A stretch of 64,000 bases of DNA, from the NCBI RefSeq assembly GCF_003369915.1, contig NC_046676.1, positions 23,684,001-23,748,000 of the forward strand, in the 5' to 3' direction. The notes beneath the pieces were generated by a model. It did not search any database and was not told where the DNA came from. It was given only the letters and a program-made list of their open reading frames with translations. Shown in pieces: positions 23,060 through 33,826 of this stretch. How positions within the stretch are numbered: position 1 is the first letter of the stretch; every line of letters starts with the position of its first letter. The DNA is from Drosophila miranda. Taxonomy: Eukaryota; Arthropoda; Insecta; Diptera; Drosophilidae. The position numbers and the translations under genes were made by a program.

Positions 23060-23290
23060 CCTCAGAAATACACCAAAATATACTGTCTCATTTTAAAAAT
23101 ATACCGTAAATATACTGACAAATTAATGTTCTAATATACGTATTCCTCGTTTTTGATATTCCGTCGAATATTACTAGCTAGATAGAGCCCTCAGCCATGC
23201 CCACATAATTGTATGCAATTAATGAACCTATTTTCTACTTGAGTGGCTTATTTTAAATACTTGCTTTTATTGGATTTTGTCTAGAAAAAG
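23060..23290 (-). repeat. Q-P composite, minus orientation
   Basis: On the minus strand Q words (GTGGGCATGGCTGAG, CTAGCTAGTAATATTCGACG, AAACGAGGAATACG) lead into TGTCAGTATATTTACGGTAT and GAGACAGTATATTTTGGTGT, then TTTCTGAGGGTCC. The layout equals the copies before ZCCHC8 and Letm1. Confidence 0.75.
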
Positions 23291-23344
23291 GTTTTAGCGA
23301 AAAGGGTCAAACAAACAAAAACGTAAGAGAGTAATTGTTCCAAT

Positions 23345-23540
23345 TGCTCAATTTTGATATTCCGTCGAATAATTCTGACTAAATAAAACCGTCAGCCCTG
23401 CCCACATAGGTTTATCCCATTGATGAATACATTTTCTATAAGATTAATTACTTTTAAGTAGTCTCATTTATTGTATTGTGTCTAAAACGAGGTTTAAACA
23501 AAAAATATCAACAAAAAAACAGTCGCAATGTTGTCACGAC
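23345..23540 (-). repeat. Second Q module in tandem, lacking P
   Basis: It repeats the Q words (ATTTTGATATTCCGTCGAAT, GCCCTGCCCACATAGG on the plus strand). It extends to AACAAAAAAACAGTCGCAAT, which also occurs inverted at about 43067-43090 beside the Letm1 copy. This sets the outer end of Q. Confidence 0.65.
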
Positions 23541-23717
23541 AATGTTGACAAACATTGGGAAACCTGTGGATCCCAGCCCAATCACATAAAAAGGAACTTA
23601 TCAATACCAATTTTAAAACTAGTCCCTGGGGTCCGTTGAACTAACCAACATGGCAGTACCTCTGAATGCTATGAAGGCAGAAACGACCTCGGACAGCATG
23701 TTCGGATATGGCACTTT

Positions 23718-23915
23718 TGGCTATTAAAGTGGCTCAGCCTGAATGGTACGCCGAATAACATTCTGAATTTGCTCCTCTTCCTGAATATGAACATCACGTA
23801 CATTTTCCGGGTTCACCTTTTCAATGGTTGGGAAATGCAGTTGCAATCTTCACCATATGTCGATCCAAGTACAGTAATTAAAGTACCAAATTTTAAGGAA
23901 TGGAATGAGACTCAT
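23718..23915 (-). pseudogene. Degraded coding relic, unidentified
   Basis: On the minus strand an ATG near 23913 opens MSLIPFLKIWYFNYCTWIDI, meets a TGA two codons later, and the same frame continues TIEKVNPENVRDVHIQEEEQ and IQNVIRRTIQAEPL before a stop. The downstream half has the composition of a real charged helical protein, but I do not recognise the family. It may be a decayed gene copy or a spliced gene whose intron I misread. Confidence 0.3.
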
Positions 23916-24624
23916 TGTTGCCTACCGGTTCAAGGAGAGCCTTAACCGATTCAAAGAGAGGTCAAAATGTTCCGCCAAATTGGGATTGATATGATAAATA
24001 AAGAATTCTTTATATTCCTTATATCTTTTCAAGATCTTATTGGTTCATTCTCACTATAATAATGATCTGATCAGGGATTTTCGGTGGAAATCGCCCCGGC
24101 GGCGCTATGGCGAGAAGGGACATAGCATTCATGTGGCGCTCTAATAAAAATCCTCAAATAAGAAAATACACCAGCGAGAAACGATTAAACTAAAATCAAA
24201 CAATAAAATGGCACGAGACACACTTGAACGAGCGGGAACGCGGCTAGGTCTGCGGCTCTACATTTATACCCGATACTCAGTGTGTTTTTCTTTCTGGAAT
24301 GAGTAAGGCTCGTGGAAGGCGTTGCGTTGCCACTGCATAAAATAATTGTTTGTTACAGGCATCTACACAAAACTAATATATCCCTTAACTCTTCGAGAAT
24401 CGAGTATAAAATTGTTCTTAATGGCAAATGCATGTAATTTAAAGTGAATAATTACGTGTGTAATTATGTGACCCTTTATTCGGAAAGTGGTTAATTGGTG
24501 ACGTTGTCTTTCTGCCAGAGAGCTTAGATCGTGGTTAATAGCTGACAAGAGCAGGATAACTATTTGAATGCTCCAACAGGATTTTGTTGAATCATGTGGT
24601 TATTAAAATATTCATATAAAAGCC

Positions 24625-24633
24625 TATAAAAGG
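24625..24633 (+). promoter_or_regulatory. TATA box of the plus-strand ionotropic receptor gene
   Basis: TATAAAAGG lies 28-36 bp before the start codon at 24661, leaving almost no 5' UTR. Confidence 0.5.
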
Positions 24634-24660
24634 CATAGCCCCTTCAAAAGTCTCATCAAA

Positions 24661-26397
24661 ATGTTCCCGCTGCTGGTTGTGTCGCTTCTTTTTCGTATTG
24701 TGGGTGCTCTTGATAGTATCTCGGGTCCCACAGAAGTGCTCCTTGAACTCAATCGTGCACTTGGGACGGAGCTGAACGTTTTTATCAACTTTCAGGAATA
24801 CGGGGGGGAATCAAGCACTCTTCAGACATTGGACACGCCACGGATTCAATTTGCAGTAAAGTCCAATGCACCCAGCTATCGACTGACTGGAAACTTTACC
24901 GAGAGAGCTCTGGTGGTAGTCTATCTGGAGGAGTCTCTACTGGATCCTTCGACGGCTGAGCTCCTGCCGCAACTGCTGGATGAGCTTCATCAGCATCAAA
25001 TCGTGTTCGTGAGCCGAGAGGATCCGACGTCATGGCAGCAGGAACTCTTCAGCTACTGCTATCAAAAAGGCTTTCTCCATGTCATCCTGATTCATCAAAG
25101 CTCGCTCTACACCTATCTGCCATATCCCTCGATCCAGGCTGTTGAACTCTCCAATCTCTCAGAATATTTCATAAGGGAGCGGCAAACATGCAATTTTCGC
25201 GGCTTTACCATACGTACAGTTTGCACTGATTTGGCACCACGGGACTTTAAGTATGTCGACCAAAAGAATCAACTGTTGCGGTCGGGGTATATGTACAACG
25301 CACTCAAGGAGTTCACGGATCGTTGCAATGCAACACTTGTTGACGTGCCGATACCAGGTGTGGAAGTAATTAATATGTACGAGTCCGTTTTCCAAATGCT
25401 GTATTCAAAAGAGATCGACTTCGTAAGTTATCCGAAGGACCTCCAATGGGATGTGAAGTCCTCTGTCCCCCTTTCGATCCTGAACGAATATTTTGTGGTG
25501 CCCCATGCCCCACTCATCGCCAGCTACATGTACTTTGCCAAGCCCTTCGGTTGGACCCTCTGGCTGATCCTGGTGGCCACAGTATTTTATGTTACGATCA
25601 TGCTCTTTTTGGTGCGCTCGGGACGTGAACGGGGGCAGCGGCGACGACCCCAAATCGGAGTGTGCTTTCTGCGCAGCCTGAGTCATTTTCTCTACATCTC
25701 GAGCTACGAGACAAGAATCTCAGGGTGGCAGGACTTACTGGTGTATATAATACTAACGCTAGGTGGATTCACTTTAACCAACGTTTATCTGGCCATGCTC
25801 TCGAGCATGCTAACCTCCGGACTATACGAGCCCCAGTACAACACAGTGGAGAGCCTAGAAAAGGCGCCCTATTCCACTCTACACGATGATTACTATTTAA
25901 GATCGTTCGTCATGAAATCGTTTCTGCCCGAGGCTGTCCTCAGGAACAGTATTTCCATGAACGGTTCTATGCTAAAAAAGTTGCGCGATGGCCTTGATAC
26001 CAGTTTTATGTATTGTCTTTATGAGGATCGCCTGGAGCTGGTCCTCCGGCAACAGTACCTACTGAAGACCCCTCGCTGCAAGGTGATAACACAGAGCATA
26101 GGCTTTGCCCTAGAATCCCATATGGTATCCAACACTTTGCCCTATCTGAGAATGTTTAACGAGTACACGAGAAGAATCCAGGAGTATGGCATTCTAGCCA
26201 AGATGAAGTCGGACACCTGGACGCAGCTGATTGAGAATGGAATGTACTCTTTAATGCGGGACGAGGACCCCTCCGCCAAGGCCTATGACATGGAGTTTTA
26301 TTTCTTTGCCTTTTTCCTGTGGGCCTTGGGCCTGGTGTTCTCAATGCTGGTCTTTGTGTGGGAATTGGTCAAGCAGCGCTATGACAATAGGCCTTAA
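24661..26397 (+). CDS. Divergent ionotropic receptor (IR), single-exon
   Basis: This is a 578-residue intronless member of the insect ionotropic receptors, ligand-gated cation channels derived from ionotropic glutamate receptors and used in taste and smell. A signal peptide (MFPLLVVSLLFRIVGALD) is followed by a divergent N-terminal and ligand-binding region. M1 is near residues 298-320 (FGWTLWLILVATVFYVTIML). The M3-like segment, ending TNVYLAMLSSMLTSG, is near 355-387. M4 is near 543-572 (FFAFFLWALGLVFSMLVFVW). The classical SYTANLAAF motif is replaced, as in many divergent IRs. By position this could belong to the Ir60 group of D. melanogaster; no specific orthologue is claimed. Confidence 0.88.
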   Translation: MFPLLVVSLLFRIVGALDSISGPTEVLLELNRALGTELNVFINFQEYGGESSTLQTLDTPRIQFAVKSNAPSYRLTGNFTERALVVVYLEESLLDPSTAELLPQLLDELHQHQIVFVSREDPTSWQQELFSYCYQKGFLHVILIHQSSLYTYLPYPSIQAVELSNLSEYFIRERQTCNFRGFTIRTVCTDLAPRDFKYVDQKNQLLRSGYMYNALKEFTDRCNATLVDVPIPGVEVINMYESVFQMLYSKEIDFVSYPKDLQWDVKSSVPLSILNEYFVVPHAPLIASYMYFAKPFGWTLWLILVATVFYVTIMLFLVRSGRERGQRRRPQIGVCFLRSLSHFLYISSYETRISGWQDLLVYIILTLGGFTLTNVYLAMLSSMLTSGLYEPQYNTVESLEKAPYSTLHDDYYLRSFVMKSFLPEAVLRNSISMNGSMLKKLRDGLDTSFMYCLYEDRLELVLRQQYLLKTPRCKVITQSIGFALESHMVSNTLPYLRMFNEYTRRIQEYGILAKMKSDTWTQLIENGMYSLMRDEDPSAKAYDMEFYFFAFFLWALGLVFSMLVFVWELVKQRYDNRP

Positions 26398-26715
26398 TTG
26401 GTATTATGCTTCGAATTAAATAATTGTCCAGTGTTTTGGGCCAACTTAATTTTGTTTCTGAACTAATCTATACAATGTAATGCCTCACATGACTTCGCAT
26501 TTACGAGTATTTTTTAATTACACTCTTCGATTGTTATCTTATATCTTTGTTCTTACTCGCTTATAAGTAGTCATATGTTATAAATTTTAATATAGGTATA
26601 TACATTAGGAAGTTCTGGATATCTGGATGTACATATGTTATGTATGTAGCGCAAAAAAAGCCAACCGGCAGCGTATGACTACGACTAAGTAGAAATCTAA
26701 AAAAAAAAAACATTG
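26398..26715. other. Convergent 3' flanks of the IR and Brca2
   Basis: This AT-rich interval lies between two stop codons. ATTAAA at about 26416 may polyadenylate the receptor mRNA. A poly-A run (plus strand) ends close to the Brca2 stop. Confidence 0.5.
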
Positions 26716-29700
26716 CTAATATCGACTGCGACTCAAGCCAATGCGGGGAGCTTTCTGAGGGGGCATGCAAATGGGAGAGACGTCCTCTCCACCGCGGTAT
26801 TCCTCAACCAGGTTTATATTCCTGTTAGACAGCGGCGTGCTGGTCGAAGCAGACATCGGGGCAAAGCGGGGCTTAACCGGAGTGACAGTGTCCTGGGCCT
26901 GGCATTCACCAACGGTGCTGACCCGCTTGCGTCGCTTGCTAAGCGACAACAGATTCCGGCGTCCAATCACGGACGTCTTTGTGGTGCGGTCGAGGGGCGA
27001 ACGCTCTGCCAGTTGCGACAAAGAGGCGGGGATTCTCTGCGAGTTGATTGGGGATCCCAATGCACTGTGCCACGACGTTGTTTTGGAGAGCTGTGTACCG
27101 TTCTGCGGTTTTTGCTGTGGGGAGGATGAAAGTTGGGGCTCTGCGTTTCGACGTCGACGCTTGCTCGAGGGGATTCCGTCGGAAGTCTCGCGTCGTTGCT
27201 TAGGTGTCCCAGATCTGGCATCATTTGCGGGAGCCTTCTCAGATGAATACTCTACTGTCTGTGATAGTCTGGGAAATACATGGAGACCAAATAAGTCCAT
27301 TGGCTGGCATTTGCCCGATGGGAAACCCTTGAAATCATCACCGGAAAGATAATCTGACATCTCCGGCAGGCATTCAGGCTCACAATTTAATGGAAGTACA
27401 TCTCCAGTTAATGCATCCATTACCTCCGTGGCTTCGCTTGAGGCTAATGTCTTAGGACTCTTCAGACTTGGCTCATTTGTTGATTCAGCTTCGATATCGG
27501 TCATCAATTCGGCAGGTTTCATTATCATCTCCTGCGCAACTTCGATCGGTTTACTCGTGGCTGTTCTGAAGCTAACTATCTCTGGAATATCCAATTCAGT
27601 CAGGTCCATTTCTTTCCGGAACTGTGCGTCACTCGGATAATTTAGCTGTTCTGTCGCATGGACGTTAGCCAGCAGCATGGCTCCTCTCTTTTTCATCTCC
27701 TCAGAAATCTCAATTGGTTTGTTTGACGCTGTTCGGAAGCCGACAACCTCTGAGATGGCTTCTGGGACATCCATGCCTGGCCATTGGCTTAAAGTAATGT
27801 CTTGAAGGAACTGAGTATCACTTGCAGCCTGGATATCAGACAGCAGCTTGGCTGCTTTCTTTGCATTCTCCTCGGACACTTCAATTGGTTTGTTTGAAGC
27901 TGTTCGGAATCCAACAGCTATTCCCATATCCTCGGAGAAGAATTCCTTATCCATTTTTCCGCCTTCGACATCAGCCAGCAGCATGGCTCCTCTCTTTCTC
28001 ATCTCCTCAGAAATCTCAATTGGTTTGTTTGACGCTGTTCGGAAGCCGACAACCTCTGAGATGGCTTCTGGGACATCCATGCCTGGCCATTGGCTTAAAG
28101 TAATGTCTTGAAGGAACTGAGTATCACTTGCAGCCTGGATATCAGACAGCAGCTTGGCTGCTTTCTTTGCATTCTCCTCAGACACTTCAATTGGTTTGTT
28201 TGAAGCTGTTCGGAATCCAACAACTATTCCCATATCCTCGGAGAAGAATTCCTTATCCATTTTTCCGCCTTCGACATCAGCCAGCAGCATGGCTCCCCTC
28301 TTTCTCATCTCCTCAGAAATCTCAATTGGTTTGTTTGACGCTGTTCGGAAGCCGACAACCTCTGAGATGGCTTCTGGGACATCCATGCCTGGCCATTGGC
28401 TTAAAGTAATGTCTTGAAGGAACTGAGTATCAACGTCGACATCAGCCAGCAGCTTGGCTCCTCTCTTTTTCATCTCCTCAGACACCTCAATCGGTTTGTT
28501 TGAAGCTGTTCGGAATCCAACAGCTATTCCCATATCCTCAGAGAAGCATTTCTTATCTCGGATTTCACGTGTATGTTTTGGTGGATCCGTTTCTCCACCT
28601 TCGACGTCAGCCAGCAGCATGGCTCCTCTCTTTTTCATCTCCTCAGAAATCTCAATTGGTTTGTTTGACGCTGTTCGGAAGCCGACAACCTCTGAGATGG
28701 CTTCTGGGACATCCATGCCTGGCCATTGGCTTAAAGTAATTTCTTGAAGGAACTGAGTATCACTTGCAGCCTGGATATCAGACAGCAGCTTGGCTGCTTT
28801 CTTTGCATTCTCCTCAGACACTTCAATTGGTTTGTTTGAAGCTGTTCGGAATCCAACAGCTATTCCCATATCCTCGGAGAAGAATTCCTTATCCATTTTT
28901 CCGCCTTCGACATCAGCCAGCAGCATGGCTCCTCTCTTTCTCATCTCCTCAGAAATCTCAATTGGTTTGTTTGACGCTGTTCGGAAGCCGACAACCTCTG
29001 AGATGGCTTCTGGGACATCCATGCCTGGCCATTGGCTTAAAGTAATGTCTTGAAGGAACTGAGTATCAACGTCGACATCAGCCAGCAGCTTGGCTCCTCT
29101 CTTTTTCATCTCCTCAGACACCTCAATCGGTTTGTTTGAAGCTGTTCGGAATCCAACAGCTATTCCCATATCCTCAGAGAAGCATTTCTTATCTCGGATT
29201 TCACGTGTATGTTTTGGTGGATCCGTTTCTCCACCTTCGACGTCAGCCAGCAGCATGGCTCCTCTCTTTTTCATCTCCTCAGAAATCTCAATTGGTTTGT
29301 TTGACGCTGTTCGGAAGCCGACAACCTCTGAGATGGCTTCTGGGACATCCATGCCTGGCCATTGGCTTAAAGTAATTTCTTGAAGGAACTGAGTATCACT
29401 TGCGGCCTGGATATCAGACAGCAGCTTGGCTGCTTTCTTTGCATTCTCCTCAGACACCTCACTCGGTTTGTTTGAGGCAGTACGCAACGCAATGCCTTTC
29501 GGCTTCCAATCCGGGATTTCCTCGAGGAACCTTGCTTCAATTTTTCCCATTTCCTCTAATTTAATACTTTGATTGTCCGACGCTTCCGTTTTGATACTTG
29601 ATACATCGGGAACCTCCATTATGGTTTGCCACTCACTCATTGGGATGTCTTCCAATGTAAAGTAGGTGCTTTGTTGGGGGTTTTCCAACCGTTTGGTGGG

Positions 29701-30886
29701 TTTTACATCAGATTTATCCGATTTTATAGGTTCATCATTACTCAATGACATCTTTTCGGAGTTATAATTCGCCAAAAACGAATCACCTTCTGACCAGTCC
29801 CCACAAGCTTTGGCATCTGTAAAGAAACTGATAGATGAAATCGCTCGTAAATGGTGAGAGATGTTGTCTTACCCATTTCCGAATTGTCGTTTGTTGGGGA
29901 TGTCCTACGAATACTCTCACTCTCGCCAAAAAGAGTGTTCGTTTCGTTTCCTGGTTATAAAATTGGTTAATGGCAGAAATATTTTATTAATTGTGTCCTT
30001 CACCTGGGGGTTGTTTTATATCACAGACTTCAGAAGCTTCGTAAGTGTAGCCGTGCTTCAGAAGGTCCTCCTCCAGATTTTCAAATTCTTCAGATGTGCA
30101 CTCCACAGATGAATCCGAGTCCAAATTCTTGCGATGAATAGGAGTCTCTTGTTTGATGGGTAAGTCGATGCTATGGGCTTTTTGGGCGCTAGCAGACGTG
30201 GAGGCATTGTTGGGGTTCAGACCGGCATTACTTACGGAAAAATATTCGCTTAAATTTAAAAGATTTTCACAAATCTTTTGTGAGCTATTGGCATCTAATC
30301 CACACAATGCCGTCGTCGCCGGCACATGGGCTACGGCTGTGTGATCCTCTTGTACCGAGAGCCCGGAGGAGCAGCTCAATCGATCCTCTTCGTCTTCTTC
30401 GGCAGCAACCGTTTGCTGTTTCCTAGTTGGTGGCTTGCGGCTGTAGGTTTTGATTGTTTTCTTTCGAAAGCGAAACCACGGAGGTGAGTCGCAGATTGGT
30501 ATATTCTCCTCCTCTTCGTATGTGGGGGATGAGCAAAAGTCTCGTAATATCAGCTCGGTTATGTGCACTGGGGCTTCTTGCTTCTCCTCCGGGGTGCCGT
30601 AATCAGACTGACTTAGCAGGAGATCGTGCATGGATATGAACTCGCTGCTTGGCACAACAGATCGGTTTTGCGTAGGTATTTGAAGCGCAAGCAGGCTGTG
30701 CTGTCGATCTGCTTGGTAGATATTAGCCAATTCTGCGGCTATACAAGTGTTTCCTGGGGGCTGATGATCGGTGGCAGCATTGTCATCGTCGAGCCTACGT
30801 TTATCTCTTCTACGTAGACGCTGGGATTGCACTGAGGGGCTGCAATCGCTTGCCAGAGGATTCGCTAGCATGTGTTCCAGGTCCAT
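26716..30886 (-). CDS. Brca2: Brca2 with 13 BRC (Rad51-binding) repeats
   Basis: This protein loads Rad51 recombinase for homologous repair and meiotic recombination. Three exons, 30886-30004, 29950-29873 and 29816-26716, join in phase (1,353 residues). A conserved block after the second junction reads CGDWSEGDSFLANYNSEKMS. I count 13 BRC repeats carrying FRTASNKP or close variants (RTASNKPSE in the first, FRTATSKPIE in the last). Two types alternate: GFRTASNKPIEISEE and GFRTASNKPIEVSEE. The basic C-terminus ends GLSRSRY, and no vertebrate-type OB-fold domain is visible. I recall that D. melanogaster Brca2 has only three BRC repeats in about 970 residues, so this is an expanded form. A DRE lies 77 bp upstream. 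Confidence 0.94.
27650..29490 (-). repeat. Tandem BRC-repeat array inside Brca2
   Basis: The coding array is built from 306-bp and 330-bp units. Together they form a 636-bp higher-order unit that occurs twice in succession, starting at 28121 and 28757, with very few differences. A further 306-bp unit starts at 27815. The same phrases also open at 29393. Confidence 0.9.
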
Positions 30887-30962
30887 AATAAACTTAATAA
30901 ATAATAATAAATTCAGATTTGTGGATGCAAATTTAAGTGTGGCTGTATTTTGCGCCCGTGTG

Positions 30963-30970
30963 TATCGATA
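30963..30970. promoter_or_regulatory. DRE in the Brca2/PABP-like divergent promoter
   Basis: A perfect palindromic TATCGATA lies 77 bp from the Brca2 start codon and about 1 kb from the divergent gene's start codon. DRE/DREF sites mark replication and growth genes, which fits Brca2. Confidence 0.7.
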
Positions 30971-31977
30971 ACTGATGAGAATTTACGCTCTTGTGAGCAG
31001 CTCCGCATTTGTGAGAATTACGCGTAGTGCTGCCAGAATGTTAAAAAAAAATGTCTAAAATGGCTATAGCCAAAAATAAATAGGCTAAATGTTATGCAAA
31101 GGGAATCAATACATATACGAATTATGGTACAATTAAAATTATACGATTAATTATGAGCAAAGATCATTAAAAAAAAAATGGTTTAGATTCAGAAAAGATG
31201 CAATATGCATTTAAGGCTAAAACAAGCTGAACTCAAAAATGATATTTTTGTAAGGCTAAAATGGTACACATTTATCGTAAAGAGAGGGGTCAGCAACTTA
31301 GGCCACCGAAGAGCGGGGCCGTACCTGTAATAGTTATACCATGCACGCAAGGAGCGACAAGTTTTTGCATACAATACAAAATTAAATAATAAAAAATAGA
31401 AGCCGACGCTAGAGAATCCTTTTATATTGCTATTGCTGAAACATAGAATAAGTCGCATCCATTCGTTTGCAGCGTGTACGCGTAAGATAAGCCCAAGCCC
31501 ACAGCGACAGCCAAAAGTGAAAGCCCAGAAAAATTACAGAAAGAGAGAGAGAGAACGGTGAAAAAGAGTCTGGGCGAGAGAAAAACGATTTTTTCAGAGA
31601 ATTTGTATTGCAGTGGAACGGGCAACGTGTGAGCTAAGAACCTGGTGAGTGGATTTTCAGCCTGCAATTGATATTTTTGTATTTGCATTTCCAATTAAAA
31701 TCGAAAATAAATTCAAAGCAGAGCATAACGCATCCGAGGGCCGAGTGCGAACACAGAGATACGAAACGAGTACCAATCAGAAAACGAGCAGCACCAAAAA
31801 CAAACACGGCACAAGAGGCAAGGGGCAGGGGCAAGCGCAAGAACAAGAGCAAAGTCAACACAATACCACAACGCGCTGCCGAAGACCGTCAAAATTCTCA
31901 GCCACAGCCACCACACACCACCTTACAGCACCTGCACTTTATTAGCTGCCACCACGCTCCACAAACAGCCAGCCATC
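30971..31977 (+). other. 5' region of the PABP-like gene
   Basis: No coding sequence was recognised. A GA-rich stretch at about 31538-31580 and CAGCAAAAGTGAAAG-like purine sequence look like 5' UTR. A donor-like GTGAGT at about 31645 suggests a 5' UTR intron, but the exon layout cannot be fixed from sequence alone. Confidence 0.4.
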
Positions 31978-33276
31978 ATGTTCGTCAACTCGATGACGTT
32001 CCGTGGCAACCCGGCAAACTATCACCAGCAGCAGCCGGCGCTGAACCATCATACGCTGGCCGCTGCACATCATCAGCAGCAGTTGCACCATCACGCTGCC
32101 GCCGGCCACCTGGGCCATGTCGGCGGTGGACACGCGGCCAGCAATCATCTGGCCGCTGCGGCCGTTCTCGGCCGGCACGGGCATAGTTCGGTGACCAGCG
32201 GGCACACCACCAGCTCGTCGCACTCCGCCGGCGCGTTGGCCAGCGGCAGCACTGGGAGCAGTACCAGCTCTCCGGACAGCGGCAAGATCTACATCAAGAA
32301 TTTGGAGCGTTCGATCGACAACAAGGCGGTGTACGACACCTTCTCCGTGTTCGGTAACATTCTCAACTGCAATGTGGCCAAGGACGAGGATGGCAACTCA
32401 CGCGGATACGGCTTTGTGCACTTCGACTCGGAGGAAGCCGCCCGCGCGGCCATCGAGAAGGTCAATGGAATGCTGTGCAATAATCAGAAGGTTCATGTGG
32501 TCAAGTTCATTCCTCGGCGGGACCGTGAACAGGAGAAGGCGACCCACTTCAAGAATCTGTACGTGAAGAATCTCAGCGAGGAGTTCACCGAGCAGCACTT
32601 GCGCGAGATGTTCGAGCCCTATGGGCGCATCACCAGTCACAAGGTTCGTTATGTCTTGATTGTCTACTTACAACCTTACACTTCCCGACCGTCCGTCCAG
32701 CCTGTTCGCATGGCGTGGGTGATGTCCGTGTGGGTGGATTGGCGAAAGCCGATTGCCAAGAGGGAGGGCGGCAGAGAGAGTGAACTGCAGATGGAAAACC
32801 ATGTGGCACAGTTTCCCACTATCTGCTCTTAAATTCGCTCTTCCCTTTGCCGCGCGCATGCCCACTGCTCGCGGGTCGTGGGAATACGTCGACAATAGAG
32901 GGGAGGGCCGGCCCGGCCGGATAACCCCAAGAAAGTGTGGATTGCAGTCGTCTTAATGGGCGCGAGCGGGAGCCCCTATCGAAAGCTTGATTTGTTTACT
33001 ATCGATTTCGAATAGATGATAACAGGATATTTTCGTTTTTAATCATTGCAGTTGATGCTCGACGAGGAGGGACGCTCACGCCGGTTCGGATTTGTGGCTT
33101 TTGAGAACCCACAATCGGCGCTGGCCGCCGTCATTGGACTACATGGCAAACAGCTGGGCGACAACAAGTTCTTGTACGTGGCCCGAGCCCTTAGCAAGGC
33201 CGAGCGACAGCAGGAGATCAATCGCAAGCTGGAGGAGCGCAAGCGCCAGAAGGCCGGTCAAATATTCTACTATTAG
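31978..33276 (+). CDS. Two-RRM poly(A)-binding-protein-like RNA-binding protein
   Basis: Two exons, 31978-32643 and 33052-33276, join in phase 0 across a 408-bp intron and give 296 residues. The N-terminal 90 residues are rich in His, Ala, Gly and Ser ([20 protein letters not shown]). RRM1 (about residues 101-180) has RNP2 IYIKNL and RNP1 [11 protein letters not shown]2 (about 193-268) has LYVKNL and RRFGFVAF; the intron splits it. Both RRMs are close to those of cytoplasmic PABP, but the protein has neither further RRMs nor a MLLE domain and ends in a basic helix ([17 protein letters not shown]). I believe it matches D. melanogaster CG4612. Its function there is not established to my knowledge. 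Confidence 0.9.
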
Positions 33277-33771
33277 ATCCTGAGTTATTGGCGGCAAGGC
33301 AGCAAATTTTACAGCAGGAGTTTACTTGGAACCCACAAACATACAATATACACACATATATACCTACATATATAGATATTTACGAGAAATTATATTGTGC
33401 AGCAAAACGTACATCCAGGCAGCAGGAAAGAAGAAGGAAAAAAAATGAAAGGAAAGGAAAGGATCCGGCACATTGACATTTAGACGTTGGCAAAAGGTTT
33501 TGCAACACAGTTGAAATTTTAGAGACACAAGATCAGAAACAAAAGCTAAACCAAGAATTCGTGCTCGAACTCTCTCATTCAAAGGAGCAGATTTCTAGGC
33601 ATTAGACCTAGGCATTACCTAACAGTTTCTTAACATTCATTAGCGTTTTTTTGGAATTAGATGTTTATCTTTACTGTTGAACTTAGCGAGCAGAAGTGAA
33701 GCTTCTCGGAGTCAGCTTCGGGCCTAAATAACACACTGCGTACACAACAATTTCTTGAATGTATTTACATA

Positions 33772-33826
33772 CACCACACCACGCTACACCACACACCACG
33801 CTACACCACACCCCACCCCACACATC
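33772..33826 (+). repeat. ACACC/ACGCT short tandem repeat
   Basis: This is a degenerate run of CACCACACC and ACGCTACACCAC units in the putative 3' UTR. Confidence 0.8.

Larger units (their letters stand above)
21966..24660. other. Repeat-rich intergenic region before the ionotropic receptor
   Basis: This 2.7-kb AT-rich stretch contains a P array with two Q modules in a row (23.06-23.54 kb), an unidentified degraded coding relic (23.7-23.9 kb) and a doubtful 64-codon frame (22769-22960, minus). No intact gene was recognised. Confidence 0.6.

Noticed and set aside
23920-23980. tRNA-like B-box sequence (GGTTCAAGG near 23930)
   Set aside because: No matching A box or cloverleaf pairing could be built around it.
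24010-24340. Possible transposon end near TATACCCGATACTCAG
   Set aside because: The phrase is common in Drosophila intergenic DNA. I found no terminal repeats or coding remains to define an element.
27822-29383. Repeated plus-strand frames of 79-97 codons across the Brca2 repeat array
   Set aside because: They are mirror readings of the repeated minus-strand BRC coding sequence, which is why they recur at 306 and 636 bp.
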